Positions 50,901 to 62,765 of a stretch of DNA of 64,000 bases are shown here, in pieces. The stretch comes from Anomalospiza imberbis (lineage: Eukaryota > Chordata > Aves > Passeriformes > Viduidae). A program made the translations under genes and the position numbers. Below the pieces are notes generated by a model, which ran no database searches, was not told the origin of the DNA, and worked only from the letters and a program-made list of their open reading frames with translations. The DNA is taken from contig NC_089683.1 of the NCBI RefSeq assembly GCF_031753505.1, positions 13,513,831-13,577,830 of the forward strand, read 5' to 3'. How positions within the stretch are numbered: position 1 is the stretch's first letter; each line of letters begins with the position of its first letter.

Positions 50901-53900
50901 GCTATTTTTCAGAATTTATGAAATGCATTATTTTTACAAGTATAGTTAAATATTTGTATTTTGCTATCCTTAAATAGCACAAAATTGCTAGCAGGCCTTT
51001 TGTAAAATTTTAAGTGTATATACATTACTATATAATTAACAATGCTTTACTATAAAATTATATATTATTTTACATATAAAACTACATTAGACATCAACTT
51101 ATACTACATATTACTTATACTACACATTATAATTTTTCCTTATCCTTATATTTATTTACATGATTATTTAAAAAATTGAAAAAATAATTTTATTAAAAAT
51201 AAGTTCTATTTAGTACAGAACAATGCATGAGAATCAGAAATTTTAGGAGTGATTATGGATGAAAAAGAAAATGTACTTGTGACAACGTGAGTTGACTTCA
51301 CTGTCTCAAAAGAAGATTTACCTTGAAAAACTATGGGAACAACTGTACTGTACTGTGATTCATAAAGTACAGCTGGTCTATGCAGAGAAAACCTCTGCTA
51401 CCAGATTTCAACAGAGCTGTCCTGCCTAGGACAAATTACTTATATCATTTCCATGCTGCTTCCAAATCTGTGCCAAGAGCAATGTGACTTTAATGGACCA
51501 AGAAATCTTAGCCAAGGTTTGCTTAATTTTAAAAGCAGCAATTTCTTTTGACAATAAGCAACCAAAGAAGAATACTAGATACAATATGTCCAGCAAAAGT
51601 CTTTCTGAAAATTAAGAGTGGAAAAACAACTCTCACTTTCTACCTGTTAGCCTATTTCTAGGAATGAAGAATGGATGAAGAAATATTTGATTAGAAATGC
51701 ACTTCTAGGTAGTGTGCTTGAGTGCACTTGTTTTTCTCCCAAGAAAAGACAAAATAGAAAAAGTGGGGCTCAACAGCAAAACAACATTTCTGTCCTCCTC
51801 TGAGTCTGTGCTGATTGCAAAGGCAGTTTGCCTGTTTGAGGAATACAGCAACACTCAGGAAAACTGCATCTCACAGCAGTCAGTGTGCACAGGCTCATAA
51901 ATGGAGGTTGGCCATGGTTTATTTTCCAAATCAGCTTACTTTGGAAATAAAAGCTACTTGAATCTTTCTGCTGGGGTTCAAACATAGGTCTGCTTCCTTT
52001 TCCTCACAGCCAGAACTTGTGCTCTCCTACAGGTAAGAAATTATATGACCTTGATCACAAACTTTCCATGCAGGTTGATTCACTGCCATGCCTTGAAGAA
52101 ACTGATAGCCAGATAATTGCCACAGCTTTTCATTGTCTCCTAATTATGAAATTTTAAATTTTATAATTCAGTTCAAGCATAGTAAGACAGCTTCTAGAGG
52201 CCTTGTCATCTTACACTTCACAACTCTATTAAAAGAAGATGTAGAAATAAGGTTGTTTTGTGTATAATATATGTCTAAAAGTTAAAGCGTTCTGCAGCAG
52301 TCTGTATTCAGCTCTTTCACAATACACCAAGAAAATTTTATACTTTAGTGTAAAATTTCAGATATAACAGTATTCTGATGCTCAGAGTGCAATATAGCTT
52401 CAGAGTCTAAATTATGCTTTCTAAAACAAAAAGACATTCTTTTAAGAAGCAAGTTATCGACTAACACAAGAAAATAGATACAGCTGGATATATTTTGCTG
52501 CCATTATTAAAGTATTTATGTGAATGAATTCCACAGAAAAATCCAATTCAAAAGCAACATGAAGAAAAATATATTCTTATAGTTGTAAAATAAGTCTTTT
52601 TGCATTTCAGAAAATGCCAGTTTTCCTATTCTTTAAACTGACAGACCTGGTCTGTTCTCTTTGGAACCAGACTCTGAAATCCACTGAGTGACCCATGGGA
52701 AGTAAAACATTACAGTTCAAAGAGACATAATGTGGTTACATTGTCCTACTAGCCTCAGGCATGTTTCTGCTCCTTTTGTGCTTGCATGACAGCTGTGTTA
52801 GGATGCTGCTCAGCTAGGTTAGGTGCTTTTATCTTCCTTTTTCTTATTTTTTTTAAGTTAGAGTTAAAAAATTCAGTGGGGCAGAGACAGTAGATCTGAC
52901 AATAAAGCGCAGGAGAGCTCCAAGGAGGAGGCAGATATTGCAGGAAGCCTGTGAGCATTAGGAGGAAATCTGGAGGAGCCTGGAGGTTTCAGCAACTAGT
53001 GAAAAATATTAAGGAAGAACAGACTTGGGTCTGGCTGGGCCCTAGGAAAAACTCTTTAGGAGTCAGAGGACAGCCACAGAAGTCAGAAGGAATTGGTGAA
53101 GTAGCAACCAATAGTGAAGGATTGCTGGAAAGATATAAAGGAGAAGTGAGACATGAAGCCAGAGGGGATTACAAGAAAGAGAAGTCAATGGCAGGTAGAT
53201 GCCAGCTGTGAAAAAACCAGACAAGTTCTTCTTCCAGGAATCAGCACAAGTCCAATGAAATGTGGTGATTTGTCTTTAGCAGTCTTTGGGCAAAGTGAAA
53301 GTCTCTGCAAACTTTGTAACTGTTATTACTTCAAAATTCATGCAATATAGGCAACATTCAAGTTCAGGATGCTGAAGACATGCTTCTTTAACTGGATTAG
53401 ATTCTTTATGCTGATGCCACTTCCAAAAATGACCAAAAGACAGAACAGGAGTGTTTGGCTGACAAAATGCTTTTTTAAATTTCACTTGCATACCTGTTTG
53501 GTAAATTCAAAGCAGAGTGCCTAATAAGAACATTACATACAAAGGATTTCATAGTACCTTTTGTACTCTTACAGCTACTGCTATTAATTCATTTTTTTGG
53601 CAGAAAAAATATTCCATCATACCGTTTCATGGTCTTGCTGTCTTCTCCACTATTCTCCACTGTGGCTGCAGAGAATTCTGCTGCCAAACTAGTTCATATC
53701 TATTTAGAAAGAGAGACTGTGTGCAGATGGTGGGTCAGTAGGGATGTTTGTGCTGCACAGCACTGAAATCCACTTTATTCCATCAAACCAAATGTAATTA
53801 TGAGTTGGAATTTTTTTGTTTGTTTGTTGGTGGGTTTTTTCTTCCCCCCAGGTGTGGTTTATGAGAGATGGATAACAGGCTGGTGTCAGAGAAGCCAGTA

Positions 53901-56831
53901 GGTTTCTTTATTGATAATAAGATTTTGCCTTTTACCCCTTGCAGTGATATTTCATTACTTTTTCCTATGTCTGAGAACTTCTTAAAGTCAAGGAAGAAAG
54001 CATATCATAGGTTCTTTTGACTAGCATATAAAATAATTCTGCCAATTTCTGTTTCTCAAGGTTATAGACAAAAGAGGAAAATTTATTAAAAAAGGATTTT
54101 GCACAAATATACTTTTCATCAAATTGTGTTTCCACCATTAACTTATTCTGAATTCTGAGATTCATAGTGCAGATTCAAACTTGAATCAAGCCATTTTATG
54201 CTACAGTTTTACATCACTAGGTGATGCAAATTTCAAAAATATCACCAAGTTCATTTTCTCAGCATAATTATCTGCAAGTTCCCGAAATTGTCCAAAGTAC
54301 TTTCAGAGCATGCATAGAAACATTTCTGTAGAGGGCTGCAAGAGTTCTGGCCTCCAAGTTGCTTTTTCAGAATCAAAGACTAATTAGGTAAGGGTCAAAT
54401 GGTACCCTAGGAAAGAAAACACAAATGTAATGAGGTCAGGTTACAGTGTCAGATGTTATTAGTAGTTTTCTCTATATAAAAGATCACATTTAGGATTTTA
54501 AAGCAACAGTTTATCTCCAAACTTCTAAAATGTGGTCTTTCTTTTTGAAGGTTAACAGGAAATTGTTGATGCTGTGGTTGCTGCTCATGTTTTGCTTCCC
54601 TTCACATAGATACAGCTACCTGTTTAACAGGTGACTGCTGCAAAGAAGGATACACAGCAAGGGTGGTTCATTCACTCACTGTTGTGTGAGGCTAGAGACT
54701 TCTTTCAAACATTTGAATTAAGGCAATATGTACTAACAGTATATGCCTGTTGATCAGCTACTTGATACACTATAGCTGTGCTTTCACTGCTGCCAGCTAT
54801 CATTGTATTATTAATTTACTAATACATGTTTTTTTTATTTTTTACTATGAAAAAAAACCAGTCATCATTTTCAGTTCTCCCTTGTATTAAAAAAAAAAAA
54901 AGCATAAGTAAAAAGTCACCACTAGTGGCCTTCTGGATGAAAAATACGAATAATTTGAAATTTTCCATATGCTTCAGATGATGTATTTCTTGGCTATAAT
55001 CACTGCCATTTTTTCCTCAGTAGATCTCTCAAAAATACAGCCTCAGAAAAATGGAAAAGAAACAACTGAGTACTCCATGCTATTTCAAATGAAAATATTA
55101 TGTCTTAAAAAAGTATTTAAAACATAATATTTACCAAGAAGGGTGTTCTTAAAGAAGTTGGCAGTGTTTAGTTCTTTCTTAGAAGTTTAGTTCTTTCTTA
55201 GTCCTAGTACATGATGAAGTATCAATTTGAAGTAAATATTCATCTATCTATCTCAAAGAGGTTTTTAATTTGTCAATGCCTCATCTGGTGCAGGACCTGG
55301 AGTGCTGTATTTCTGAATAATTGAGATATTCTTCACTTTTCCCTAATGTGGAGTTATGAGAGCTCTACTTCTCTTTAGAACAATGGAAGATTGGGCTCTT
55401 AAGGGGAAATGATATTTCCTGAAGTTCTCGACCTGATCATCTTTAACGTTTCTCCCCATATAATCCAAAAGTATTTGTTGTAGATTTATGCTTGTCTCCA
55501 CACACCTCTTTAAAGGAAGTTTCTTGTTGTTACAGAGAGTTTTTAAGATGTGATAACTAAAATTTCATGCTCACAAAAGAAAACAGAAACAAATGCATTA
55601 TTATTTTATTATGAGTTGCATGTAAGGTGCATTCTTAATCTTCCAGCAGGAATACATCACTTACTAACAAATTAGATAAGGGTCCATCAGGAAAAATAGA
55701 CTCTAAAAATATATTAGGGGAATTATACTCTTTAACATACAATCATGCAGTCCAGTAAAACATCATCAATGAAAAGAGTGGACAAAATATATTTCTGCCC
55801 CTTGTCCATCTTAGGCCTTCTGTTAATGTTCATATTTGCAAAAACAGATGCAGGAAAGTGTCTGGATACAATATTATAAGGGGCAGATGACAATAAATAT
55901 AATTGAGACATTCAACCATATTGCTGAAACTCCTGTCTAGGAAAGTGTAACCACGACTAAGAATAGAAAGATTCTGGAAAATTAGTCAGCTAAAATGTAA
56001 ACAGAAATGCTATACAACTCCGAGAAGCAGGTACCAAACAAAGACACAATCATTTAAAAATGCATAATATACATCAGTGTACAGTTATCAGCTTACCATG
56101 ACAGTCACAGAGTCTGAGTTTGATTGGGATAAATAGATTGGGAAATAAATGTTGTTTTCAACTGGCAGGTAAGGCTATTTTCAGTTCAGATAAATTATTC
56201 CACCAAATAACTTATATTGGAAGGCTTATGAGAAAAGAAAATATGTTTGCAAGCTGAGAGTACAATTGGGAATGGATTTTATTTATTTAGATATTTTCAT
56301 ATCAGGTGGCAAACCAATATGTGAGTTTTGAGGGCTCATTGTGCCACTAGCAGCAACCTAGATTATAGCACATCTGAGTTGCCTGAGTTGCCTATATACT
56401 GTAGCATATATTTTTTTCAAAAGTATGAATTGTACAAATAATAGAAAACACTTTGTTGCTTTTAAGCTGCTGCAAAGTTATATGTGATTGTGGCACGTTT
56501 CACCCAATCATTTTCCAGACAAACTAAAATAGTAGCTTTGTTGTCCATTCTTTGTTTTCCTCTCTTTTTTTCTCCATTTGTCTATATAAACCACATGTAT
56601 TGACCATGTTTATCAACTTGAAAACCACAATAAAAATGTAAGTAGCTAAATTTTAGAAATAAACCACAAAATGCTGGAATTAATTTTACATGGTTGCTCA
56701 TAATTTAGTATAGAAGAATTTCTGAGGGAAATGGGTCACGATCTGGATGTGCGTGATTTATATGTTTAAAGTGAAGGTTGAGCTACCCCAGCCTAGGCCT
56801 CAGATGTGGGCCTCGGTGAGGCCTTGAAGCC

Positions 56832-57108
56832 TGTGGCGCAGTTAAGAATAAGTTTGTGGCGCAGTCAGAAATTATGTAAAGGTATAACACAATTTACTGA
56901 GCTATCTAGGTGTGAATTAGTGTAGGTCTGCAGTGTGAAACTTTAGCCACCTTAAGACAGGAACAAACAATGTTTGCTTGCCAGTAAGAGTGTGCTCATG
57001 ATTGTAAACTATCTAGAAGTGTATAAAAACTACTGTCTGTAAACAATGAAGGGAGAATGTCGGATTACCCATATTGGTTTGGATCTGAGTTTGTTCCTGT
57101 CCAGCTCA
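56832..57108 (+). mobile_element. Possible degenerate ERVK/alpha-like LTR
   Basis: A TATA box (tataaaa, 57022-57028) is followed by aaacaatgaagggagaat and a U5-like stretch, cattggttt-type in form (here catattggtttggatctgag), then ttgttcctgtccagctca. This arrangement resembles the R-U5 of avian ERVK or alpharetrovirus-like LTRs. Upstream GC-richer sequence has a repeated 11-mer (tgtggcgcagt at 56832 and 56855). No clean ends, AATAAA or target-site duplication were found, so the call is tentative and the limits are approximate. Confidence 0.35.
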
Positions 57109-57464
57109 CCTTTTTATTTTTGGTCCCTGATTCAATTTAGTCTTATTATTTTCATCTTATAATATAGCTCTGTAACTGTCTGTGTGGTTTTAGTGGAAAT
57201 ATTTCCTGACTTGGTGAAATAATTGTTTAAATATTTTTGTTACTATTTTTAAAAGGAAATTGAAAAATCAGAAGTCTGTTGTAGTGTCATGTGCATTTTG
57301 TTGCAAAACGAGACATTTAATTTCTGTGAAAACCAGAATGGAAGGCAGCTAAAACACATTGGAGAGCTGTAGCTAGATAAACATGATTATTTAAGGATTA
57401 TGGCAGGATACCTGGGTCAGAGGACTTACCCACATTAGTCTGTTTTTCTGTTATATAAACACAA

Positions 57465-58017
57465 AGGAAGGAAGGGAGGAAGGGAGGAAGGGAGGAAGGG
57501 AGGAAGGGAGGGAGGGAAGGAGGGAGGAAGGGAGGAAGGGAGGAAGGGAGGAAGGGAGGGAGGAAGGGAGGAAGGGAGGAAGGGAGGGAGGAAGGGAGGG
57601 AGGAAGGGAGGGAGGAAGGGAGGAAGGAAGGGAGGAAGGGAGGAAGGGAGGAAGGGAGGAAGGGAGGAAGGGAGGAAGGGAGGAAGGGAGGAAGGGAGGA
57701 AGGGAGGAAGGGAGGAAGGGAGGAAGGGAGGAAGGGAGGAAGGAAGGAGGGAAGGAGGGAAGGAAGGAAGGAAGGAAGGAAGGAAGGAAGGAAGGAAGGA
57801 AGGAAGGAAGGAAGGAAGGAAGGAAGGAAGGAAGGAAGGAAGGAAGGAAGGAAGGAAGGAAGGAAGGAAGGAAGGAAGGAAGGAAGGAAGGAAGGAAGGA
57901 AGGAAGGAAGGAAGGAAGGAAGGAAGGAAGGAAGGAAGGAAGGAAGGAAGGAAGGAAGGAAGGAAGGAAGGAAGGAAGGAAGGAAGGAAGGAAGGAAGGA
58001 AGGAAGGAAGGAAGGAA
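57465..58017 (+). repeat. GGAA-type satellite: 553-bp uninterrupted purine tract
   Basis: Every base from 57465 to 58017 is A or G. The left half (to ~57756) is a compound array of 8-bp GGAAGGGA and related GGAGGAAG/GGGA units. The right half (~57757-58017) is a pure GGAA tetranucleotide run of about 65 units. The purer right half suggests recent expansion and high length variability. On the minus strand it reads as repeated Phe-Leu-Pro-Ser in all frames, giving artefactual frames of 204 and 250 codons. Long GGAA runs are known to bind ETS-family factors in other vertebrates; any role here is inference. Assembly length may be unreliable. Confidence 0.97.
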
Positions 58018-61000
58018 TACAGTGGAGATGAAAATTATTATTGCATGTGGATCCAGTAATAACATTTGATTGTTGCAATTTTAATGTCAGTTGGTAAAAG
58101 TGATGGTTGCCATTTTGATCCATGTGGAGTGGAGGAAGCCCATGAAACACAAAGTTCAGTGGGTTAATACACTTTCAAGTTCATGTGGAATGGCCAGATA
58201 ACTTCCCAGGGAGGCAGGGAGTGTTAAACTGTCTATTGCAATGCTGTGGATCATGAGCAGTAATTTAATGGAAGATCCCAGAAGTGAGTCCAAGGGTGCT
58301 TCAGGGGATTTGATGGTTTATGACACCTTCTAAGACATTACAGCTGTCCCTCACTACAGTGTAGTTGTTCTAGTGATGTCCCATCAGAAGGGAAGAATAT
58401 TTTCAGGCCAACATGTGAATTTCCAATACCTCCCCCAGCAGAGGGGCCAGTTGTACAAGTGAGGAAATTGACATAATAAAAAGCATTATCCCTCCACAGC
58501 ATCTGTTTCTCATTGTCCTTTCCCTTATCTGTCTCAAAACCTTCACTTCGACTGGGGGGGTGCAAACCAAGCCTCATCAAAGCACACACTGCTTTTGCAA
58601 ATGGCCAATTTTTTGAGTCCTTAACCCATAACGTTTCAGCATCTCACAGCTTGTTATTCAAACATTAAAAAAAATAGATAACATAAAGGTTTCAGAGACA
58701 TCAGAAAACAAAATTATTATTATGCTTTTCAAAATGCTTATTACGCTTTTTTCCCCCTTTTTTGGTGAAGATAAATCTAGCCAACTGGTCTGTGTAGAAC
58801 AGTTTAACACACATAACAGTGGTAATACAAACATCCTTATAAAGGTAGAAAAGTGGCCTGAAATCTAAGGGGCCCAGCCAGATTTGATCCAATATGCATA
58901 TCTAATAATTTAATGTTACTGGAATGTTCTAGACCTGGACAAAAATGCATTAAAAAAGCCACCTTAAAATCATGCTTTGTCAAACTCAATATGGAAAGAC
59001 AAAATGTACTGATTTGAACAAAATTTGTAACTCTAAACTGTCAAAACAAATTTTTTAGAGATATTGCTTGGATAGCATGAAAAGTTTGAACAACTGACTC
59101 ATCTAGGATTAGTATAATAATATCAGTTTAACAGAATATATAAACAGAAATTCTTTAATACCTTGTTTCTCATTCTATAAAATGAATACTTGTTAGTTGC
59201 AAATTTTTTCAAATTTTTTCCATTTTGTTGCTTGATGTTTTTTTCTTTCAAAATTTACCCTCACTGAGAACAGGTACACTTTCCTTGGCAGATCTCCAAA
59301 GTAAATTATAGTAAAGTTACTCTAATAGCAAGAACTCCAGGACACATGTAAGCATATTCTGAGTTATGGTCTTGACTTGCTTATATTTTTTTTCTCATTA
59401 CCTTCGTTATATGAAAAAGACCATCAGTATCAAAATATGGAAAATAAAACTGAAGTTGAAAAGCTTTCAGCTGCTTTTCACACAATGAGAAGTGAAAAAT
59501 ATTGACAATAAAATGGAAAAAGCAGCAGATCTGATATACTTCTTAGAATAAGATAGAAAAAAAGAAAAAGGCGTCTTAGCTGTGCAGCAAGTGGAGGGAC
59601 AATTGAAGAGGTTTTGACAGGAGTATTTGACAACACTTTCCACATGAGAGTAAGTGCTTTTAGCAGTGTGTTGAGTGGAAAAAGGATTCAAAAAACCATC
59701 TCTTGATCTAAAGACTGTTGTGTGTACCTGTCACTCTAAATTACCTCTATTTGCTTTACATGGAGCAGCTGGAAGTAAGATAACAGGTACATGTTAGGAC
59801 ATGGGATGTTTCTAAGTTTTATTCTAAACTTATTTTCACACAACTTCCATGCAGTGCAGTATTCCTCTCCATCCTGCTGGTGTTGTTGTATTCCCCATGG
59901 TCTGCAAATATAAGCAGGGGAAGAAGTTTAGGGGTGGAGGAAACACGTTTCAGTTGATGAATTTCTCTTATAAAATATATCAGTTTTCTAAACAAACTGC
60001 TTAGCTTTCTTATTTAGATCATTGCAGTTAGTATATTCCTTTACAAAAGCTCTCTTCTTTTCTTTCCTGTTGATTTATTTCTGAAAGGGTTGAGTTGGTC
60101 AGAGGTAAGCAATCTTAGAATAGGTAATAGGTAACTCTGAAAGGGTTTAAGTGAACACACCTGAAATATTAGGAAGGATGGCACTTTCATCAGTTACTAA
60201 GGAATCTGAAGCACAAAATAGATCCCAGACAAAGAGATCAGAACTCACAAATATACCCCGAGATCCCAAAGCTTTAACAGTGGCTAAATTCTCCATCTAA
60301 TACAGGAACTTGGCTAATGTGTATCACCTTGATGAACACATACAGTGAGTGATGTCGTGGTTTTGTCCAGTATTGTATAGGCAGTCTACATACAGCCGCA
60401 CATCTGTGTGTGTATGTGTATATATTTATACACATACATATGCATAAACACAGACAAGCCTGTGCCAATTTTCTCTGTAATTCTAAAATATGTCTTGTAT
60501 CAGGTATGGCCTGTTGTGCAGAATCAGTCTTTTATTTTCTATACATAAAAAGCTTCAACCATTTAAATTAATTCCACTGATTTATCTTTAAAAGCATATA
60601 GTCTCTTGAAGAGCTGAAGGTAATAAATATTTATACCTTCTGGAATTATGATTTAGGATCTTTCGCATAAGAATGAAAGAGAAGGTCAAAATTTAATATC
60701 TCAGAAACTGTGAGAAAAGTTGGCCTAAATAAACTCTAATTAAAAAAAAAGCTAATCTTGAGGCAGTATCACCATTTACCAACATATCTGGGATACTATA
60801 TTGCAGTAAAATCTATTCAATTCAGAGACTAACTAAAGGAACATTGGCATTTAGTTCTTATAACTTTCTTTTTCTTTTTTTTTTTCTTTTTTAATGTTAA
60901 GTGGATTTTTTATAAGGCTAATGCAAGCAGTTACCAAATGGATAAAGAGAACAATTGAGAATCTGGTCCGAAGGAATAAAAGACTTTCGTAATGTATTTT

Positions 61001-62201
61001 AATAAAACTTATGTAGATCTGTTGTACAACATAATGCAAGAATCTATACAGAACTAAGGGAATATGGAAATTAATTATCTATGCAGAAGAAATGACAGTG
61101 TTCTGCATAATAGTGCCAGAAATTCAGCATGGCTATTGTCTCAATTAACTTCAGTTTATATGCAGCTTTACTGGTATCAGTATTCCCAGTACAAATACAG
61201 ACCTGACCTGACATGTTATTCAAGTCATGATATTAAAGTCACTGGAACAATTGGAAGAGTATTGAGAAGCTATACCAAAAAACAAGTCAAATAGAGAAAC
61301 TCAATATTTACAAAGCAGTATGATAAAAGCTGACTTACTCAGATACTGTCTCTAAGAAATTAAAAAAAAAATAGAGATCTGTGTTTCAGTTTCTAATTAT
61401 GATTTTAGCCCTGAAATAACATGAAACTCATAAAATATCAAAATAAAAATATGTGACATTCCTTAGCCTTGAAATTTCTTACTCCCTTCTAACCACCTTT
61501 TTCAGTACTTCCCGATCTGAGAGAAAAACTCTGAATTATTGATTCAGAATTGTAGAAATGCTTTAATTGGAGACAAGTCAGCATTAAACTAAAATTAATT
61601 TTTACTTTCAGACCCTTCTGAGAGTGGCATCTTCATGGTTTATGTTTTGCAGAAAGGAAGCTGCTGACCAGATTGCTGCATTTCTACTCTTCTGCAGTCT
61701 TTCATCTCAACCAGTATCTATTTATAAGTCATTAGCTCATTCATAGGCACAAAGAAAGTTTTGGCTGTCCCATAATTTAAATTCCAGACCAATTAGATGT
61801 ACTGACCCAAAACATCTTCATTAAATTCTGCCAAACTAAAATGTGAGTGTTTTACCAAGCAAATATATTTAAGGAGAAAAATAGTTAGGATTGGGGAAAA
61901 CACAATTTACAGAAGCATTCTGTTTTCTTTTTTAAGCATCCTCTTTTTAAAAGAAACTTTCAAGGTTTCAATTATAATAAACAGTAGAATAAGACATCTG
62001 CTATCATTATTATGTTTTTTCCATGAGTAATATAGTTTGTTTTGTTAAAAAGTAATTTTATTACAAGCTTTTATAACACAGTATCTAGAAATAAAATAAT
62101 TCTCCCAAATAAGTATTTTATGGGAACTCCTTTCTTGTTTTGTGTTCCCAAGATCAATTATTGTGTCAGTTTTACATGCTGAATCTCTTTAGAGCATCAA
62201 A
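58018..62201. other. AT-rich noncoding DNA
   Basis: No gene or named repeat is recognised. The longest frame is 83 codons (minus, 58338-58589), without a motif I know. A TG/CA palindrome lies at 60412-60437, and T-rich runs near 60870-60895. Confidence 0.6.
60412..60437. repeat. Perfect 11-bp palindrome in TG/CA-rich sequence
   Basis: Arms gtatgtgtata (60412-60422) and tatacacatac (60427-60437) are exact reverse complements with a TATT loop. The surrounding TG/CA-rich sequence extends it imperfectly. Confidence 0.9.
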
Positions 62202-62325
62202 TGTTGTGGTTCCACCCCAGCTGGCAACCAAGTCCTACACAGCCACTTGGTTACTCCCCCACCAGGGTCAGGGAGAGAATCAGAACGGTGAGAACTGGAG
62301 AACTCACGGGTTGAGACACAGACAG

Positions 62326-62331
62326 TTTAAT
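62326..62331 (-). promoter_or_regulatory. LTR polyadenylation signal ATTAAA
   Basis: Plus-strand tttaat is ATTAAA on the LTR's sense strand, in the R region ~125 bp before the LTR end. ATTAAA is the common second-best signal. Confidence 0.6.
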
Positions 62332-62505
62332 AGGGAAAGGAAAAGCCAGGCACACAAGCAAAGCAAAGCAAGGAATTCACTGCTTTCCAAGGGCAGGCAG
62401 GTGTTCAGCCATCTCCAGGAGAGCAGGGTCCCATTGCACTAGCAGTGCCTTGGAAAGACAAATTATATCACTCCATACATCCTCCCTTCCTCCTTCTTCC
62501 CCTTG

Positions 62506-62515
62506 CTTTATATAC
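62506..62515 (-). promoter_or_regulatory. TATA box of the minus-strand ERVL LTR
   Basis: Sense-strand tatataaagc lies ~180 bp upstream of the ATTAAA and in the usual place for this LTR type. It would drive transcription leftwards. Confidence 0.65.
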
Positions 62516-62765
62516 TGAGCATGATGTTACATGGTATGGACTTTCCCTTCTGGCTGTGTCTTCTCCCAACCACCCATGCAAACCCAACTTCCTTACCAGT
62601 GTGGCAGTAAGAAAAGCAGAAAAGGCCTTGGCTCTGAGTGAGCCCTGCTCAGCAATGACAAAAATATCTCGAAAAAATATAGTTCTGTGTTCAGCACAAA
62701 TTCAAAACACAGACCCGTACCAGCCTGCAAAGAAAACTAACTCTAGTCCAGCCAAAACCAGCACA

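Larger units (their letters stand above)
43311..56740. other. AT-rich noncoding DNA, nearly free of named repeats
   Basis: I recognise no exon, LINE or LTR in this 13-kb stretch. It holds an A/T-only-like segment at 43318-43480, an A18 run near 44562-44580, the purine tract at 44852-44912, an inverted repeat at 43563-43670 and an A-rich tract near 47420-47470. All frames are at most ~95 codons. A somewhat GC-richer patch at 49500-49690 contains a small palindrome (tggcaggtgcctgcca). Confidence 0.6.
62202..62765 (-). mobile_element. Avian ERVL solo LTR, minus strand, 564 bp
   Basis: On the minus strand the LTR opens at 62765 with TGTGCTGGTTTTGGCTGG and ends at 62202 with CTGGGGTGGAACCACAACA. 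Between them, in order, I recognise avian ERVL LTR phrases (plus-strand forms): gaaaaggccttggctctgag, tgctcagcaatgac, the reversed TATA gctttatatactgagc (62506-62515), agccatctccaggagagcag, gcaaagcaaagcaaggaatt, a reversed ATTAAA (62326-62331) and ttgagacacagacagtttaa. Flanks tcaaa (left) and tcaag (right) are 5-bp target-site duplications with one mismatch, as expected for ERVL. No internal region is present, so it is a solo LTR. Confidence 0.93.

Noticed and set aside
57398..58150. Minus-strand 250- and 204-codon frames of repeated Phe-Leu-Pro-Ser
   Set aside because: They are translations of the GGAA satellite. A repeat whose unit length is not a multiple of three but contains no stop is open in several frames.
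58338..58589. Minus-strand 83-codon frame with glycine-rich centre
   Set aside because: Looked like a possible processed-pseudogene piece, but I recognise no parent gene and see no poly-A tail or TSD.
60354..60372. tgtcgtggttttgtccag, resembling the opening of avian ERVL LTRs
   Set aside because: Only ~12-18 bases match and what follows is a TG/CA repeat with no LTR features.
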